Positions 1 to 9,920 of a stretch of 22,993 nucleotides of DNA are shown in pieces. Source of the stretch: Gnetum montanum (lineage: Eukaryota > Streptophyta > Gnetopsida > Gnetales > Gnetaceae). The position numbers were made by a program, and so were the translations under genes. The DNA is taken from assembly GCA_015680685.1 (NCBI GenBank), contig MNCI01008335.1, positions 923,459 to 946,451 on the forward strand, read 5' to 3'. Under the pieces are notes generated by a model. It saw nothing but the letters and a program-made list of their open reading frames with translations. It ran no database searches and had not been told where the DNA came from. How positions within the stretch are numbered: position 1 is the stretch's first letter; every line of letters begins with the position of its first letter.

Positions 1-480
1 CACGCATGCGGGGGCAGTCGCGAGCAAAGTGGGCAGCAGTTTCTGCCGCACCCCCGCATGTTGGACACGTGTCCGTATCAAGCATCCCACGCCGCTTTAA
101 CAAAGATCTGACAGGCAGCGCGTCGTGCTGCAATAGCCAAATGAAAAATTTAATTTTTTCAGGCAGCCTTCCTCTCCAGATCTGCCGCCATGTGTCACAG
201 CGTGGATACTTTTCAGCCATGATGGCTCTGGGCTTGAGGTTTGCCCAGCCCGAGGCTTGCATGTCACGTGCGTGTCTGGCCACCGCCTGCCAAGACTTGG
301 AGTCCCGCGCCGTCGCCTCCCATCAGACATATTTTTTGCGAATAATATTAATCCATGGGACCGGTCCCGATGCGGCCGCAAGAGCCGGAGAATGAGCCGT
401 TGTTTAAAATTCGTTAAACATAAATTTACGTTTTAATCAGTTATAGCCTAGGAGGCATGATGGTTTCCACCGTCGTTTTG
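1..480. other. GC-richer segment, possible promoter or 5' leader
   Basis: This stretch is clearly richer in G, C and CpG than the AT-rich sequence that follows, and it contains several CACGTG-like and GCCGC motifs. It ends just before an ATG at 497, so it could be the promoter or 5' untranslated region of a plus-strand gene. No convincing TATA box or recognisable protein is visible. Open frames occur on both strands (6-395 plus, 97-381 minus), but neither resembles a known family; they probably reflect the lack of AT-rich stops. It could also be an old GC-rich repeat. Confidence 0.25.
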
Positions 481-496
481 ATTTATTAGCGTTGTA

Positions 497-733
497 ATGG
501 CTCCAAAACAGAAAATAGAGCTGGAGTTTCCCCTGAATCCTCAAAGAGAACATTCTCTACCCAGAAAACTACCATTGTTGGATTTTCATTGTATAATCAT
601 CGTCACATTATCAAGTGACAAAAGATCTCCAGAGATCTCTAGATGCAACATTGGGGTAAATGGAGTTTTCAAAGCATCAAGGTTGGAATTTTCTAGTTCA
701 GTTTCATACGTACAAGTTGGACCTAATCACTAA
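497..733 (+). CDS. Hypothetical short ORF, possible first exon
   Basis: An ATG at 497 opens a 78-codon frame beginning MAPKQKIE, directly downstream of a GC-richer segment. I do not recognise the product. A plausible splice donor (GTAAAT) lies near 655, so only the first 50 or so codons might be exonic. If this is a real first exon, the two candidate exons at 11757-12067 and 14829-14912 on the same strand could belong to the same gene, with introns full of transposons. No transmembrane segment or known domain is seen. Chance remains a good alternative: a frame this short is not by itself evidence of a gene. Confidence 0.2.
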   Translation: MAPKQKIELEFPLNPQREHSLPRKLPLLDFHCIIIVTLSSDKRSPEISRCNIGVNGVFKASRLEFSSSVSYVQVGPNH

Positions 734-1985
734 GTTACTCGTAGGAGAGAAACCACTGGAATTTGTTAGGTCATGTCTGAAACCGTTTGCCTTGTTTTGA
801 ATTCACAAACCAAACTGTGATGTGTTTGACCTAGCATTGCAGACCTACTGTAAAGTGTGGTTTCTCTACTGCCATGAAACAGTGAATCGATTTCTCAAGA
901 AAATTGCAAAAGTTTTTGCGCAACTTTGTTTATAAATACTGGTTCGCAATGGTTTGATGGAGGCATCTGGTGTCAACCAACATATTTGCTTTATATGCAG
1001 GGTTGAAATTTTATGATTCAGTTAGATGTTTTTAAAAATTTACATGGTTTTTAGGTTGCCTGTTTAAAAAAAAAAACCGTTTATCTTCCTAATCTTACTG
1101 TCATAGGTATGGGCAGTTATTTTTTTTATAAACGTGTATTATACTTGAGTATATTTTAGTTAGATATGATTTGTCAGAGGAGTAGGTGAGGCTACTTACA
1201 GTTATGGTTTATAAGGAAAGGCAAATAGTATAAATGCAGTAGCTGTAACATGTGGAAGTACAAGGGAAAGGCAAGGCAAATGGTAGGAGCAGGACATGTA
1301 GATTAAAGCAGTGGTGACAATGTTAAAATGTAAAAATTTCTTATTTTCCCTGTGACTCTTATATTTAAAGCTTTTTGCTTGGAGAGAGAGGTGTCAAAAT
1401 ACTTCATATTTTTCAAGAAAACATCAAACAAAAGTAGCTGATGGGAAATTATAAATTGAGATTCCAACCCTATTTATATGTTTAAAGTTGTCAGTTTTGC
1501 TAAGGTAGATATATCTGTCAATGGATGGGTTTCATTGTCAGGATTCTTTCTTTCAGAATTATTGTTAGAGATGGAAGAATCTTAGTCGATTGTTAAGATC
1601 CCAAGAATAGTTTCATTTCACTTCAAATCTTATTTTATTAATATGATCTTTTTTTACTTATTTGAGAAAAAAAAAAAGAGAAAAGTAAATCCTTAGGTTT
1701 GCTTGATGCTAAGGTTCATTTTAATATTAATACTGATCGATTTAAAATTCTTAAGTCCAAAGTTTTAGAATAGATGAGGTGCCTGTTTTTATTTACAACT
1801 CTCCATTTTCTTGTGTCTTGTATATTTTCTTATATTAATAATTTGTCCAAAGTTGTATGTTCGTTCTACAATTGATAACTTATGAATAACAATAACACGT
1901 GAAAAAGCTTGTTACAATTGTCTCTAGGGAATAGGACACTGTTACGATTAGTAGCCAAACATGGCCAAATGTGTAGGATACAGGT
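734..1985. other. Non-coding AT-rich stretch
   Basis: No coding frame, RNA gene or clear repeat structure is visible here. There are short homopolymer runs (A near 1067 and 1668, T near 1122). The stretch could be intron or intergenic sequence. Confidence 0.5.
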
Positions 1986-2760
1986 ATGAGGCTGAAGGAC
2001 AGATTTGATTTGCAAGAAATTTGGAATATGGGCTTGGAAACTCAAAAAATAAATTTTCTAGACTATTATTTATCCTACTTTGCTCAATGGGTGTATGGTG
2101 TGGGGGCTAGCTCTCAATGCAAAAAACTAGCAAGTTATCGAAATGGTGCAAAAGATTTTTTTTTTATTAGATAAATTGAAGGTTAAGGCTCAAACACCAT
2201 ATCCCATGTTGCTTTTGGAGTGTAATCTACTTCCCTTGGAAGCAAAAGCTTTCTACCAATTTATTGTTTATACTCAAAACCTCATAGAAGCAAAATAACC
2301 CAAGTTTTCTAAAGTAATTCTTGAAGGTAAAAGGGAGTAAGGCTGGTACTTTTAGGAATACAATAGCCCAAGACTTGTAATATCTCAAGGAAGGAGATGC
2401 AAAGTAGTCCTAAGCATATATGAAATTTGGTTAAACAATGGGTATTGACAAAGTAACATAGAGGGAAAGTTAAAATGCTACTTGGAGCACATTAGAGGTA
2501 ATTCTTTAGATTCACTTTTCCAATATCTTATGACTCGTATCTCAATTAGAGCTCATAGTTTTATCAGCAAGCTCTAAGGATAGAAAGTGGAGATAGATTT
2601 ACCTGCTTAGCAAAGAGCATACATGTATAGGCAATGTGGGTCTAGCATCCTTGAGGATGAGCAATATGTTTTTCTTGGTTGCTATATGGCTGAACATTTA
2701 AGGTAAAAATATAATATTTCTGTCAAAAAATTGTATGATTTATTTTTTTGCATCCATTGG
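1986..2760 (+). pseudogene. Non-LTR retrotransposon RT polyprotein, C-terminal remnant
   Basis: A decayed coding stretch reads in two frames that meet at a T-run near 2155-2165, implying a frameshift. The first part (1986-2160) contains DRFDLQEIWNMGLE. After the shift, one frame runs from about 2167 to 2750 with about eight stops. It contains PYPMLLLECNLLPLEAKAF, then RQCGSSILEDEQYVFLGC and MAEHLR near 2630-2705. A stretch of the form Cys...EDE.(H/Y)....Cys...LR is typical of the C-terminal zinc-binding end of plant non-LTR reverse transcriptase proteins. The expected His is Tyr here. The catalytic RT palm is not in the window, so this is a 5'-truncated dead copy. It lies opposite in strand to the LINE that follows, so it is a separate insertion. 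Family placement is by motif pattern only. Confidence 0.55.
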
Positions 2761-3060
2761 TGGTTAGCCACTTTGTCAAGTTGGTTTTTATTTTTCATGA
2801 CATGAATGTATTGGCTGTCCAATAGATCCTTTTGGTCTATTGACATAATAAATCTACAATTTCAGTTTCAGTTTCAGATTTGATGTACAGTCATAGAGGC
2901 TTAGAAAGTAAATTTCTGCAGCATGAAACTATTGTGGATTTTTCTTTTTCTAAGTTAACAACATATTGCAAATGGCTGTGTGTAATTATACTTTTTAGAT
3001 GGGTTTGGTGCAATTTGATGTGGATCATCTTGATTCTAAGGTAGAGGCAGGATGTCGAAC
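2761..3060. other. Non-coding gap between two retroelement remnants
   Basis: This AT-rich sequence has no coding signal. A triple TTTCAG microrepeat occurs near 2860-2876. The 3' end of the minus-strand LINE to its right cannot be placed exactly, because no clear terminal poly(A) (poly-T on this strand) is present. Confidence 0.4.
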
Positions 3061-3508
3061 CTAAAAATAAATAATAATATTAAAAAATTCAAAGTACATT
3101 AGATCATCAAAGAGACAATATAAAGAAAAAGTTGAATGGTTTTGGGAATGTCTTTCCATGTTTTCATTTGTACAACAAATCTTAAAAACCCTCTCCTTTA
3201 GGGCAAGAAAAGGATTAGACTTGGCCTTATTCAAAAGTGCCTTCACAGGTTCTCACTTCTTATTGAAGGGTTTCTTGTAAAGAGAAGAAAAACACTCTCT
3301 AAAAAAAATACATCAATCAAAGATAAAGAACAAATAGCAATAAAAGTTGAAAGTTTCTCATCCTTGAGCCTCCAAAACAAAAAGAAATTAATACTATAGA
3401 AAGCAAATTAATTGTTCATCTTTCACTGGGGGCTTTTTTGCTTGAAGTTGTAACTGAAAAGTAATATCTTTGAAAAATTGGTATTTGACACCTGAAGAGA
3501 GGTCATAT

Positions 3509-3960
3509 TTATGCTCTTGTTGTTGGAAAATAACTGCCCACCAAAGCTTCCAAATAGAGTAGAAAACAAGGGGTCAAAGATAATTCCAATGCAAAAGAAT
3601 GAAGTAGATAAAACAAGTTGATCACGAAGAATGACTTTATTGATGCTTGGTTGAAAGTTGTTACAAATTCTGGATGTTCATTTCCAAGCATGCTAAGCAA
3701 CATAACACTCAAAAAAATATGAAAAAATGAGTCTTCACTTCTACAAAGAGGACATTGAGGAGAAACATTTCCCATATGCTTAAGACAAGTACCAATAGGA
3801 AGACCTTGATGAATAAAAGATCATAAAATATATGAATTTTAGGAAATGTAGAAGGTCTCCAAATATCTTTTATTCTCGTCATCCAAAAGTGTGATGATAA
3901 TTGCATTCTTCAAACCTTATTGAATTTGTTATAAATAAAATCATTCTTTGAAATAATTTC
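3509..3960 (-). pseudogene. LINE ORF2 C-terminal zf-RVT domain remnant
   Basis: The minus-strand reading contains DIWRPSTFPKIHIFYDLLF, then GLPIGTCLKHMGNVSPQ, then CPLCRSEDSFFHIF. This is the pattern of the reverse-transcriptase zinc-binding domain at the C-terminal end of plant LINE ORF2: a Trp/Phe-rich stretch, a GLP..L turn, CP.C, then E...H and a hydrophobic end. Two frames are needed to read it (3709-3906 and 3509-3775 overlap in different frames), so at least one frameshift is present. The final Cys expected after HIF is shifted out of frame. Further minus-strand coding-like sequence continues to about 3061 (KSNPFLALKERVFKI). Confidence 0.7.
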
Positions 3961-4479
3961 ATAAGCAACTTTCAAAGTAAAAGGAAAAATATATCTGCCA
4001 TTCTTCTAAAAAATATCTTGAAAAGCCTAATGCAAATTGTTGCCAACTTTAAATAAATTTTCAAAATTCGAAATTAATTTTTCAAAATTCTTTTTCCTCT
4101 TTCTATTCAACCCATAGAGGCGAAAAGCTTTATTCCAAATAATCCATATATCATGTATACATAAACAAGAAATTGCAGTTAATCCAAATTTTCTCCAAGT
4201 GGTACACAATCTAGATGCATTAGTAGCTCAAGCTCTTTCATTAAAAGTAAGCCACCATGGGGCTAATTTGCTTAAGCATATCTTCTGAAACTGTAATATG
4301 ATTATAATTTCAATATTTACTAAGCTTGCACCATGTCTTCCAAATTTATTTAAGAATTGGAGAACTTAGAATAGAAATGGCCTAAGGAAAAAAAAGATAG
4401 TGAATAAAGTTATTAAAAGAGTTATTGTTATCATTCTTAAGTTTTCCTTGCATAAGTCTATTTCTTAAAAGGAGCATCT

Positions 4480-4870
4480 AAACATCATCTTCATTAATGC
4501 ACTTTGCAATCCATTTTGCTACAAGAGAAATAGCCTAGTTATAATAATTAATGAGGTTAGGTCCTCCATCTTTCTTGCTATTAGTGCAATTTTTAGGAAG
4601 AAGACAAATCACACCTTTATTAATGTTTTTACCAAGAGAAACTTTTTTAATAGCTTCTTAGAAAACATAAAAGAGATAATCTCCAATGATGTCCTAGTGC
4701 TAATTAAAAAATTCAATAGGGAAACCATCAAAACCTGAAACTTCACCATCTGTTAGACTAAAGGTTATTGTTGTAATCTCTTCTACTATAAAGTCTACTT
4801 CAAGAATACTTTGATGTGCTTCTATTATAAGACGAGAAATGTGCATACTAGAGGCCTAGAAGGATTCCTT
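4480..4870 (-). pseudogene. LINE reverse transcriptase, N-terminal part only
   Basis: The minus-strand reading includes VEEITTITFSLTDGEVSGFD followed by GFPIEFF (rc of about 4711-4747). This matches the plant LINE signature in which SPGPDGFP(I/P)EF marks an early RT motif. Downstream are GVICLLPKNCTNSKKDGGPN and LINYYN, matching the SLIPK...E..RPISL.N motif. The following motifs, including the YADD catalytic site, do not appear before sequence typical of the region after RT begins at about 4260 (LAPWWLTFNERA). The enzyme is therefore dead by deletion as well as by stops. An upstream linker segment (4892-5077) with KVQSLYINNSIIKDPKTINI fits the ORF2 region between endonuclease and RT. Confidence 0.65.
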
Positions 4871-5422
4871 ACTAAAACCTTCAAAAAAAATTTAATTTGC
4901 TAAAAAAATGTTAATAGTCTTAGGATCTTTAATGATAGAATTATTTATATAAAGTGATTGCACTTTAGGTACTTGATCCTTTGTGACTTTTAGTGAGAGC
5001 ACTTTTAGCTTCAAAAATATCCCAACATTGTTTAGCATAATGAGCTTTAGCCAAGGCTTTTTAAGTGTCAAAATCAAAGGATTTTGGTCTAAAAAAAGTT
5101 TGTATTTACTTTACATGTTTTGCAAGATCTTCTTCAACTTGATGCATACGTTTGGCAAATTGCTTTCCAAACCATCTAGCATAATTTCTAACTCTACAAG
5201 TAGTTCATTGCCACTTGTCAATCTAACCAATATTACCAGTAGGCTTTTTTTTTTTTTTTTTTGCATTCTATAAAGACTTTAAAATATTTTTTTCACTGGG
5301 TCCTATGCAAATATTAGCATGTATATGAAAAAGCTTATACTTTCAAAAGGATGAAGAATTAATACCAAAGAGAAAAATGTTAATAGGAAAATGATCTAAC
5401 AAAGTAACATCCATATGCACTT

Positions 5423-6092
5423 CTACTTTCTTTGCAGGCTTCTAAAAGAATCATTATAGATATTAAATATATTAAATCGATAACAAATTCTATCATTTCC
5501 TTGTTGATAATTACACCAAGTATAATGCTTCTCATTCAAATGAGATGAGAATAAATAGCTAACATCAAAAAGAAAATATTTTTCTTTGAAATTGCACCAA
5601 TCTTCTTTTTCTTGAGAAGACTTATTAGGAGAAAGATCACCAAGTTTATATAAATGACTTTCAACCATATTGAAATCACCGCCAATAATCCAATGAATTT
5701 TAGACAGAAATAAAAGATATTTTAAAACCTTTAATTGATCTTTCAATTATTATGAGCATAAATATTATAGTGTCCAAAGTCACATTTTTCACTATGACAA
5801 ATAATTCAAATATCTCTTCTAAGGTTGCTAAAATCAGAATTCAAAACTTTTTCAATCCAATTTTTATTAACAAGAATACTAATGCCTCTTCTATTAACTT
5901 CATGAGTAGCAAAAAAACAATGCAATTTTTTAAAATGCATTTACTAACAAAACTAATATCATGAGCTAGAATTTTCATTTCTTGTAGGAAAAGAAAGTAT
6001 GGAGATAAATGTTAGCTTGAAAGAGACTCCCTAACAATCTTTGCTTGGGACCTATCAGAAAGGCCTTGAACATTCTATGATAAAACTAACAT
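5423..6092 (-). pseudogene. LINE ORF2 APE-type endonuclease domain remnant
   Basis: The domain begins on the minus strand at an ATG at 6092-6090, followed by LVLS*NVQGLSDRSQAKIV. Here the conserved Trp of the SWNVRGL motif has become a TAG stop. It continues with LQEMKILAHDISFV (the LQE.K metal-binding motif), RRGISILVNKNWIEKV, and GHYNIYAHN (compare NIYAPN). WIIGGDFNMVE (rc of 5661-5693) carries the GGDFN catalytic loop, and YTWCNYQQGNDRICYRFNIF matches FTWSN...I..RLDR. These are the successive motifs of the apurinic-like endonuclease that nicks target DNA for LINE insertion. Several frameshifts separate the blocks. The longest open piece is 5423-5746. Confidence 0.75.
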
Positions 6093-6264
6093 TTCAGATG
6101 TGGGGGAGGAGCTCCCCATCTTTGATTTTTCAAGCTCAGCATTTGTCTCACAATCCATGTCACTAATAAGTGAAAAAAAATTATCTAATAAAAAACATTT
6201 GGAATAGTAGTAGACATAGAAAGAGAATGAGATACATTTGAAGTTTTAAAATTGAAAGCAGTAA

Positions 6265-6269
6265 TTGTA
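6265..6269. repeat. Target-site duplication TTGTA, left copy
   Basis: TTGTA immediately precedes the TGTAACAACG start of the LTR and is repeated exactly after its CTCTCACA end at 7368-7372. Five base pairs is the usual duplication length for plant LTR retrotransposon integration. Confidence 0.75.
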
Positions 6270-7367
6270 TGTAACAACGTTGCCCCAATGTTGTCTGGCA
6301 CCCCAAGGAATTCTCTAAGATCCAATGGATCTAGGGCGGAAGACCTAGGGAATACGCCTCAAGCAAGCAAGCAACTCAAGAGTGAGTGCAAGCAGAATCA
6401 CAACTTCTTAACATATATGGCAATGCACCTCACAGAGGATAATCAACTCCAAAATGAGGACCATGCAAACAAGCACCCACACAACCTTGTAGATAACATC
6501 TGTGGGAGGGGAAACAATGCACCTACAAGGGAAGGTGCCTCACCCCTAGATCCCTCACAATTTTGGTACAAGGTGTGGCCTGGCACCGCACCAAAACTAT
6601 CCAGTTTTGGCTGCCTATATATCTACGACCGCCATAGAATCAGGGCCATGTAGTTCTCCATGGTGAGGGGGGGAATGAAGAGGACTTAGAAGAGAGTTAC
6701 AACAGGAGGTTGTCATGTTGCTAGCTTGGTACTGCCAAGACAGGGTGGGTTTTCTAACACTTGAGAGTCATCCAAGGGCGCCTCAAAGTGTTCCATGGCC
6801 CCCGCACCATGGGGAGAGCCCAAGAGAACCACCACTCTGGGACATCTCTCACAATCCTCCCCCACACAAAGAAGCAACGTCCTCAGAGCGGAGCCTAGGA
6901 TAGCTTCGAGAGTACACTTCTATATGGGTTCGGAACTCCGTCAACTCATCCTTTGACGCCAAGCTTGAAGGAAGTTACCAACCCCAACACCTGATGCATC
7001 CTTCCATCCAATGCCTTGCATGAAACGCAAGGGGCAATTGGAGGAAGCCCAAAGACTTCCCTACTCTATAATGAGTAGGAGAGCCCAACCCAAAGGGCCA
7101 ACGTCTCTAAGGCGTCCCCTAGATCCATCCCTTCTGAGGGTCTAGAGACATATCTTCTTGCAGAAACCCATACTTATGCAAGAAGATAGCTCCTCTTTCG
7201 CAAGTCCCACCAAGTTCCTTTGTGAATGGCATCTCAGCACCCATTGATTTTTTTTTTTGAGGGCTCACCAGGGCCACTACCCATGGTGAGGGACTTGGGA
7301 ACATCAAACCGAGAGGGAGGACATGCTCTGAAGAGCCATGTCTCCGCAAGCTGGGACATCTCTCACA
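6270..7367. mobile_element. Solo LTR of 1,098 bp inserted in the LINE
   Basis: The block starts TGTAACAACG, ends CTCTCACA (TG...CA) and is flanked by exact 5-bp TTGTA repeats. It is much more GC-rich than the LINE on either side, and LINE reading resumes on both sides: ORF1 material to the right, the ORF2 start to the left. No gag, RT or integrase lies inside. It is therefore best read as a solo LTR left by recombination, or a small non-autonomous element. A possible TATA box (CTATATAT) lies near 6612-6619 on plus. The first 22 bases form a near-perfect inverted repeat (ACAACGTTG and CAATGTTGT). The terminal 17 bases also occur internally at 6837-6853. Orientation is unsettled because either strand reads TG...CA. 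Confidence 0.75.
6837..6853. repeat. Internal copy of the LTR's 17-bp end
   Basis: CTGGGACATCTCTCACA at 6837-6853 is identical to 7351-7367, the terminal 17 bases of the LTR. The following bases differ. No second TGTAACAACG start follows the internal copy, so this is not evidence of two full LTRs. Confidence 0.7.
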
Positions 7368-7372
7368 TTGTA
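7368..7372. repeat. Target-site duplication TTGTA, right copy
   Basis: This exact copy of 6265-6269 directly follows the CA end of the LTR. Confidence 0.75.
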
Positions 7373-8010
7373 GGCCTCTTCTTTTTATGTTGCATTGAAT
7401 GAAATTCATCTGCATCAGTATTTTCATTGTTGGTCCATGCTAAAAATTTCTTTTTTTCTAAAGATGAATTCTTTTTAGATATTAAGACTTTATTGGCACC
7501 TTTAAAATTAAAAAGATTAGTAAAAAGTTGAGAACTTGTTGAAGAAGATTTCATTTATGTTTGCTAAAAACTACCATTATTTGCCTTTTTGGAAAATTAT
7601 TATTTCTTTTCCTCACAAATTACTTTTTTATTGAAAATAAGATAGATTCCAATAACATGGCTTTCACGACAACAATAGTTACAACATCTTTGCAAATCAT
7701 AATATGTAATTTTTAAGGAAGAACATCGAATAATGGCATTGAGTTTTAATTTGTCTTCTTCTGCCATGAAATCAACTTTACAAAATAGTGTGCAATGCAT
7801 ACCATCTAGTAATGTCTTTGACTTTGTCAGACTATGTGAATGCTGCTAATAATTTTGTTTTCAATACTTTGAAAATTAAGAGGAAGATTTTCTTATTCAA
7901 TTTAGGTAGGAATTTTAGATTAATCAAAAGAATATGGATCAAAGCTCACTTTCCATTCTCAAGCAATAAAAGTATTATGTTAATCCATAAAAACTTTAAG
8001 ATCCAATGAT
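7373..8010 (-). pseudogene. LINE ORF1 remnant: DUF4283-like tail and damaged zinc knuckle
   Basis: On the minus strand, near 8010-7855, the reading gives EWKVSFDPYSFD, SKIPT, then ENLPLNFQSIEN. This matches the tail of the DUF4283 domain in plant LINE ORF1 proteins (W.P.FDP......P.WV.L..LPL.F). It has stops at several positions. Further on (about 7690-7645) lies CNYCCRESHVIGIY, a C-X2-C-X4-H-X4-C knuckle in which the last Cys is Tyr and the usual Gly before His is Ser. Both changes are single G-to-A steps on the coding strand. The C-terminal piece at 7554-7373 (MKSSSTSSQLFTNLFNFKGA) then runs into the LTR. ORF1 normally binds the LINE RNA; this copy cannot encode it intact. Confidence 0.6.
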
Positions 8011-8895
8011 TTCTGAACCATTTCAGAATTTGTTAGTTCGACAAGCAAAAAAGATTCAGAAAAATAGCAAACATACAAAACATTAATTCCATAACATTTA
8101 TGGATAGTCTAAATCTGTAACACCCACTCATAGGGAGCAAGAGTTGGCACCTGAAGCCCCCTAAAAAGAAAGCTAATTGAAAGAAGAAAATGCCCAGGTG
8201 GCTTTCTTTCTACAACAATCAAACTAGCATTAACCTTTAAACTTTAAAATGAGATCAATAATGCCTAGATCTAGCTCTGAAACATGTCAATCAATATTAA
8301 TTTAAGAATTAAGAGATAATTTTAAAAAGAAATAGGCATAATAAGATATTTGTGCAAGATGCATTAGATTAAAAGATAAAAGCTTTTTATCATTCAACCT
8401 AAAAAACAATATTTAATCGGGATCATTTGCGCACTTGAAAACCGAAGAAATGACCACATAAGCAGATAAAATAATAATCTCATATTTGTTCCATCACATA
8501 ATAATATTTTATAATTTCCAGCCACACAAAAACAAGATTTGAATTTAACTCTTGTAACCATTTTACCAATAATCATTTAATCAGGAAATTCATATGTTCA
8601 ATAGTAAAGAATAGCTAGATCATAACCATAAATTAACATCCTAGGTTTTCCCCCACTCTATCAACTTATAGAAAGATATTAAAATCAAACTTGAGAAGGT
8701 GTAGGAAGAAAATAAGCATAATTCAATATTGAAATCCAAGATTTATGCATTCAAAAGGGGGGGGGTTGTTTGTTTATCAACTGAATTCCAACCAAAATTC
8801 AAGAATTCAACAATTCACAATTATCGATGGGCCCAAGGATACTTTCACTTTCTGTTGATGGTACCAATCCTTACATCATGGATCCATAGCCCCTG
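8011..8895. other. Non-coding AT-rich stretch
   Basis: Apart from possible traces of LINE 5' sequence up to about 8110, nothing recognisable is present. A G9 run occurs at about 8757-8765. Short open frames on both strands have no family resemblance. Confidence 0.4.
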
Positions 8896-9220
8896 TTGGC
8901 AATCCTTTGCCAAAAATGCCCCAAATCATTATGGGTGTTTCTAAATCATTACAGAAACAACTCTCATCCCACTCTTTCAGGCATGAGAGTGCAGAGGACA
9001 AGCGAAGAGATCCAAAAGAAATAAGTCTCAGCTTACAACCACAAGCTTGATATTTTCCTTGGCAATCCTTTGCCATAAATGCCCCAAATCATTATGGGTG
9101 TTTCTGAATCATTACAGGAACAACTCTCATCCCACTCTTTCAGGCATGAGAGTGCAAAGGTTGGGCGGAAAGATCAAAAAAATATAAGTCTAAGCTTACA
9201 TCAACAATCTTGATATTTTC
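8896..9220. repeat. 163-bp direct tandem duplication
   Basis: Copy one (8896-9058) and copy two (9059-9220) share TTGGCAATCCTTTGCC at the start, then a long near-identical block including CATTATGGGTGTTTCT and CTCATCCCACTCTTTCAGG. Both end at CTTGATATTTTC. They differ by scattered substitutions, so the duplication is not recent. Each unit contains a small inverted repeat (GGCAATCCTTTGCC). No coding role is visible. Confidence 0.85.
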
Positions 9221-9540
9221 ATACAAGCATTGCAAAGGTGGTTAAACAAGCAAGAAGAGAAAAGTGTGAGAAAATCAGCTCTTGCTAGCCATTATCAAAC
9301 ATAACAAAGATGGATCATTTTACCTCCTTGCTTAGATATCTTGCTTACTGGGAGGAATTATTTGAATATTGGATTGCTATGCTGCACTTGTTTTCTTCCT
9401 CTTTGCTATCTCTTGTAGCAGTGACCATCTTCTCTTCCTTCGCAACCACACTCCTTGTTGATGTATCCTTCTTCTTCTTCTTTTGTGTTCTGCAAAGCTA
9501 CTTTTGCCTTGTGTGTGTCCTCCTTTTTTCCTCTTCTCCT

Positions 9541-9920
9541 CTTCCTATTTGTAGGTGGAATAAGGGATAATGAATGGTTTCTTGTAACTGATTTCTTGGA
9601 GACTATTCGTATTCTTTTCTTTCTTTTTAAAGTTCTCCCTCTCTCTCTCTCTCCCTCTTCCTATTTGTAGGTGGAATAAGAGATAATGAATCGTTTCTTG
9701 TAATTGACCTGTTGGGGACTGTTTGTATTCTTTTCTTTGGTTTCTTGTAACCGACTAGTTGGGGACTGTTCGTATTCTTTTCTTTGGTTTCTTGTAACTG
9801 ACTAGTTGGGGACTATTCGTATTCTTTTCTTTAGTTTCTTGTAACTAACTAGTTGGGGACTGTTCGTATTCTTTTCTTTCTTTTTAAAGTTATCTCTCTC
9901 TTTCTCTCTCTTTTCAACCA
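9541..9920. repeat. Nested tandem array: 116-bp and 47-bp units
   Basis: A 116-bp unit starting CTTCCTATTTGTAGG occurs at 9541 and again at 9657. Inside it is a 47-bp unit with the core GGTTTCTTGTAACTGACTAG. The 47-bp unit begins at 9576, 9692, 9739, 9786 and 9833; the last four are head-to-tail at exactly 47 bp. CT-rich tracts (9630-9656, 9890-9915) bound the array. This pattern fits expansion of the 47-bp unit after the 116-bp duplication. Confidence 0.85.

Larger units (their letters stand above)
3061..8010 (-). mobile_element. Degenerate L1-type plant LINE, interrupted by a solo LTR
   Basis: Read on the minus strand, this region gives the order expected of a plant L1 LINE. ORF1 has a DUF4283-like tail and a zinc knuckle (about 8010-7600). 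Then come APE-type endonuclease (6092 to about 5440), a linker, the N-terminal part of reverse transcriptase (about 4870-4480), and a zf-RVT domain with CPLC and HIF motifs (about 3960-3509). All parts carry stops and frameshifts. The RT palm with the catalytic aspartates is not found between about 4480 and 4260, where the reading jumps to post-RT sequence, so an internal deletion is inferred. A 1,098-bp LTR insertion (6270-7367) splits ORF1 from ORF2. Outer boundaries are approximate, and no target-site duplication was identified for the LINE itself. Confidence 0.75.

Noticed and set aside
6-395. 129-codon plus-strand and 94-codon minus-strand open frames in the GC-rich start
   Set aside because: Neither shows a domain or codon pattern of a real protein; low stop density in GC-rich DNA explains both.
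6252-6653. 133-codon open frame
   Set aside because: It lies across the LINE/LTR boundary and inside the solo LTR, with no gag or other domain.
7119-7427. 102-codon minus-strand frame
   Set aside because: It crosses the right LTR boundary, so it joins LTR and LINE sequence by chance.
9310-9570. 86-codon hydrophobic frame starting MDHFTSLLRYL
   Set aside because: The hydrophobic run comes from CT/TTC-rich simple sequence next to the tandem array; no known family.
8896-9920. CRISPR-like or phage-type repeat structures
   Set aside because: The repeats are head-to-tail without unique spacers, and the context is a plant nuclear genome.
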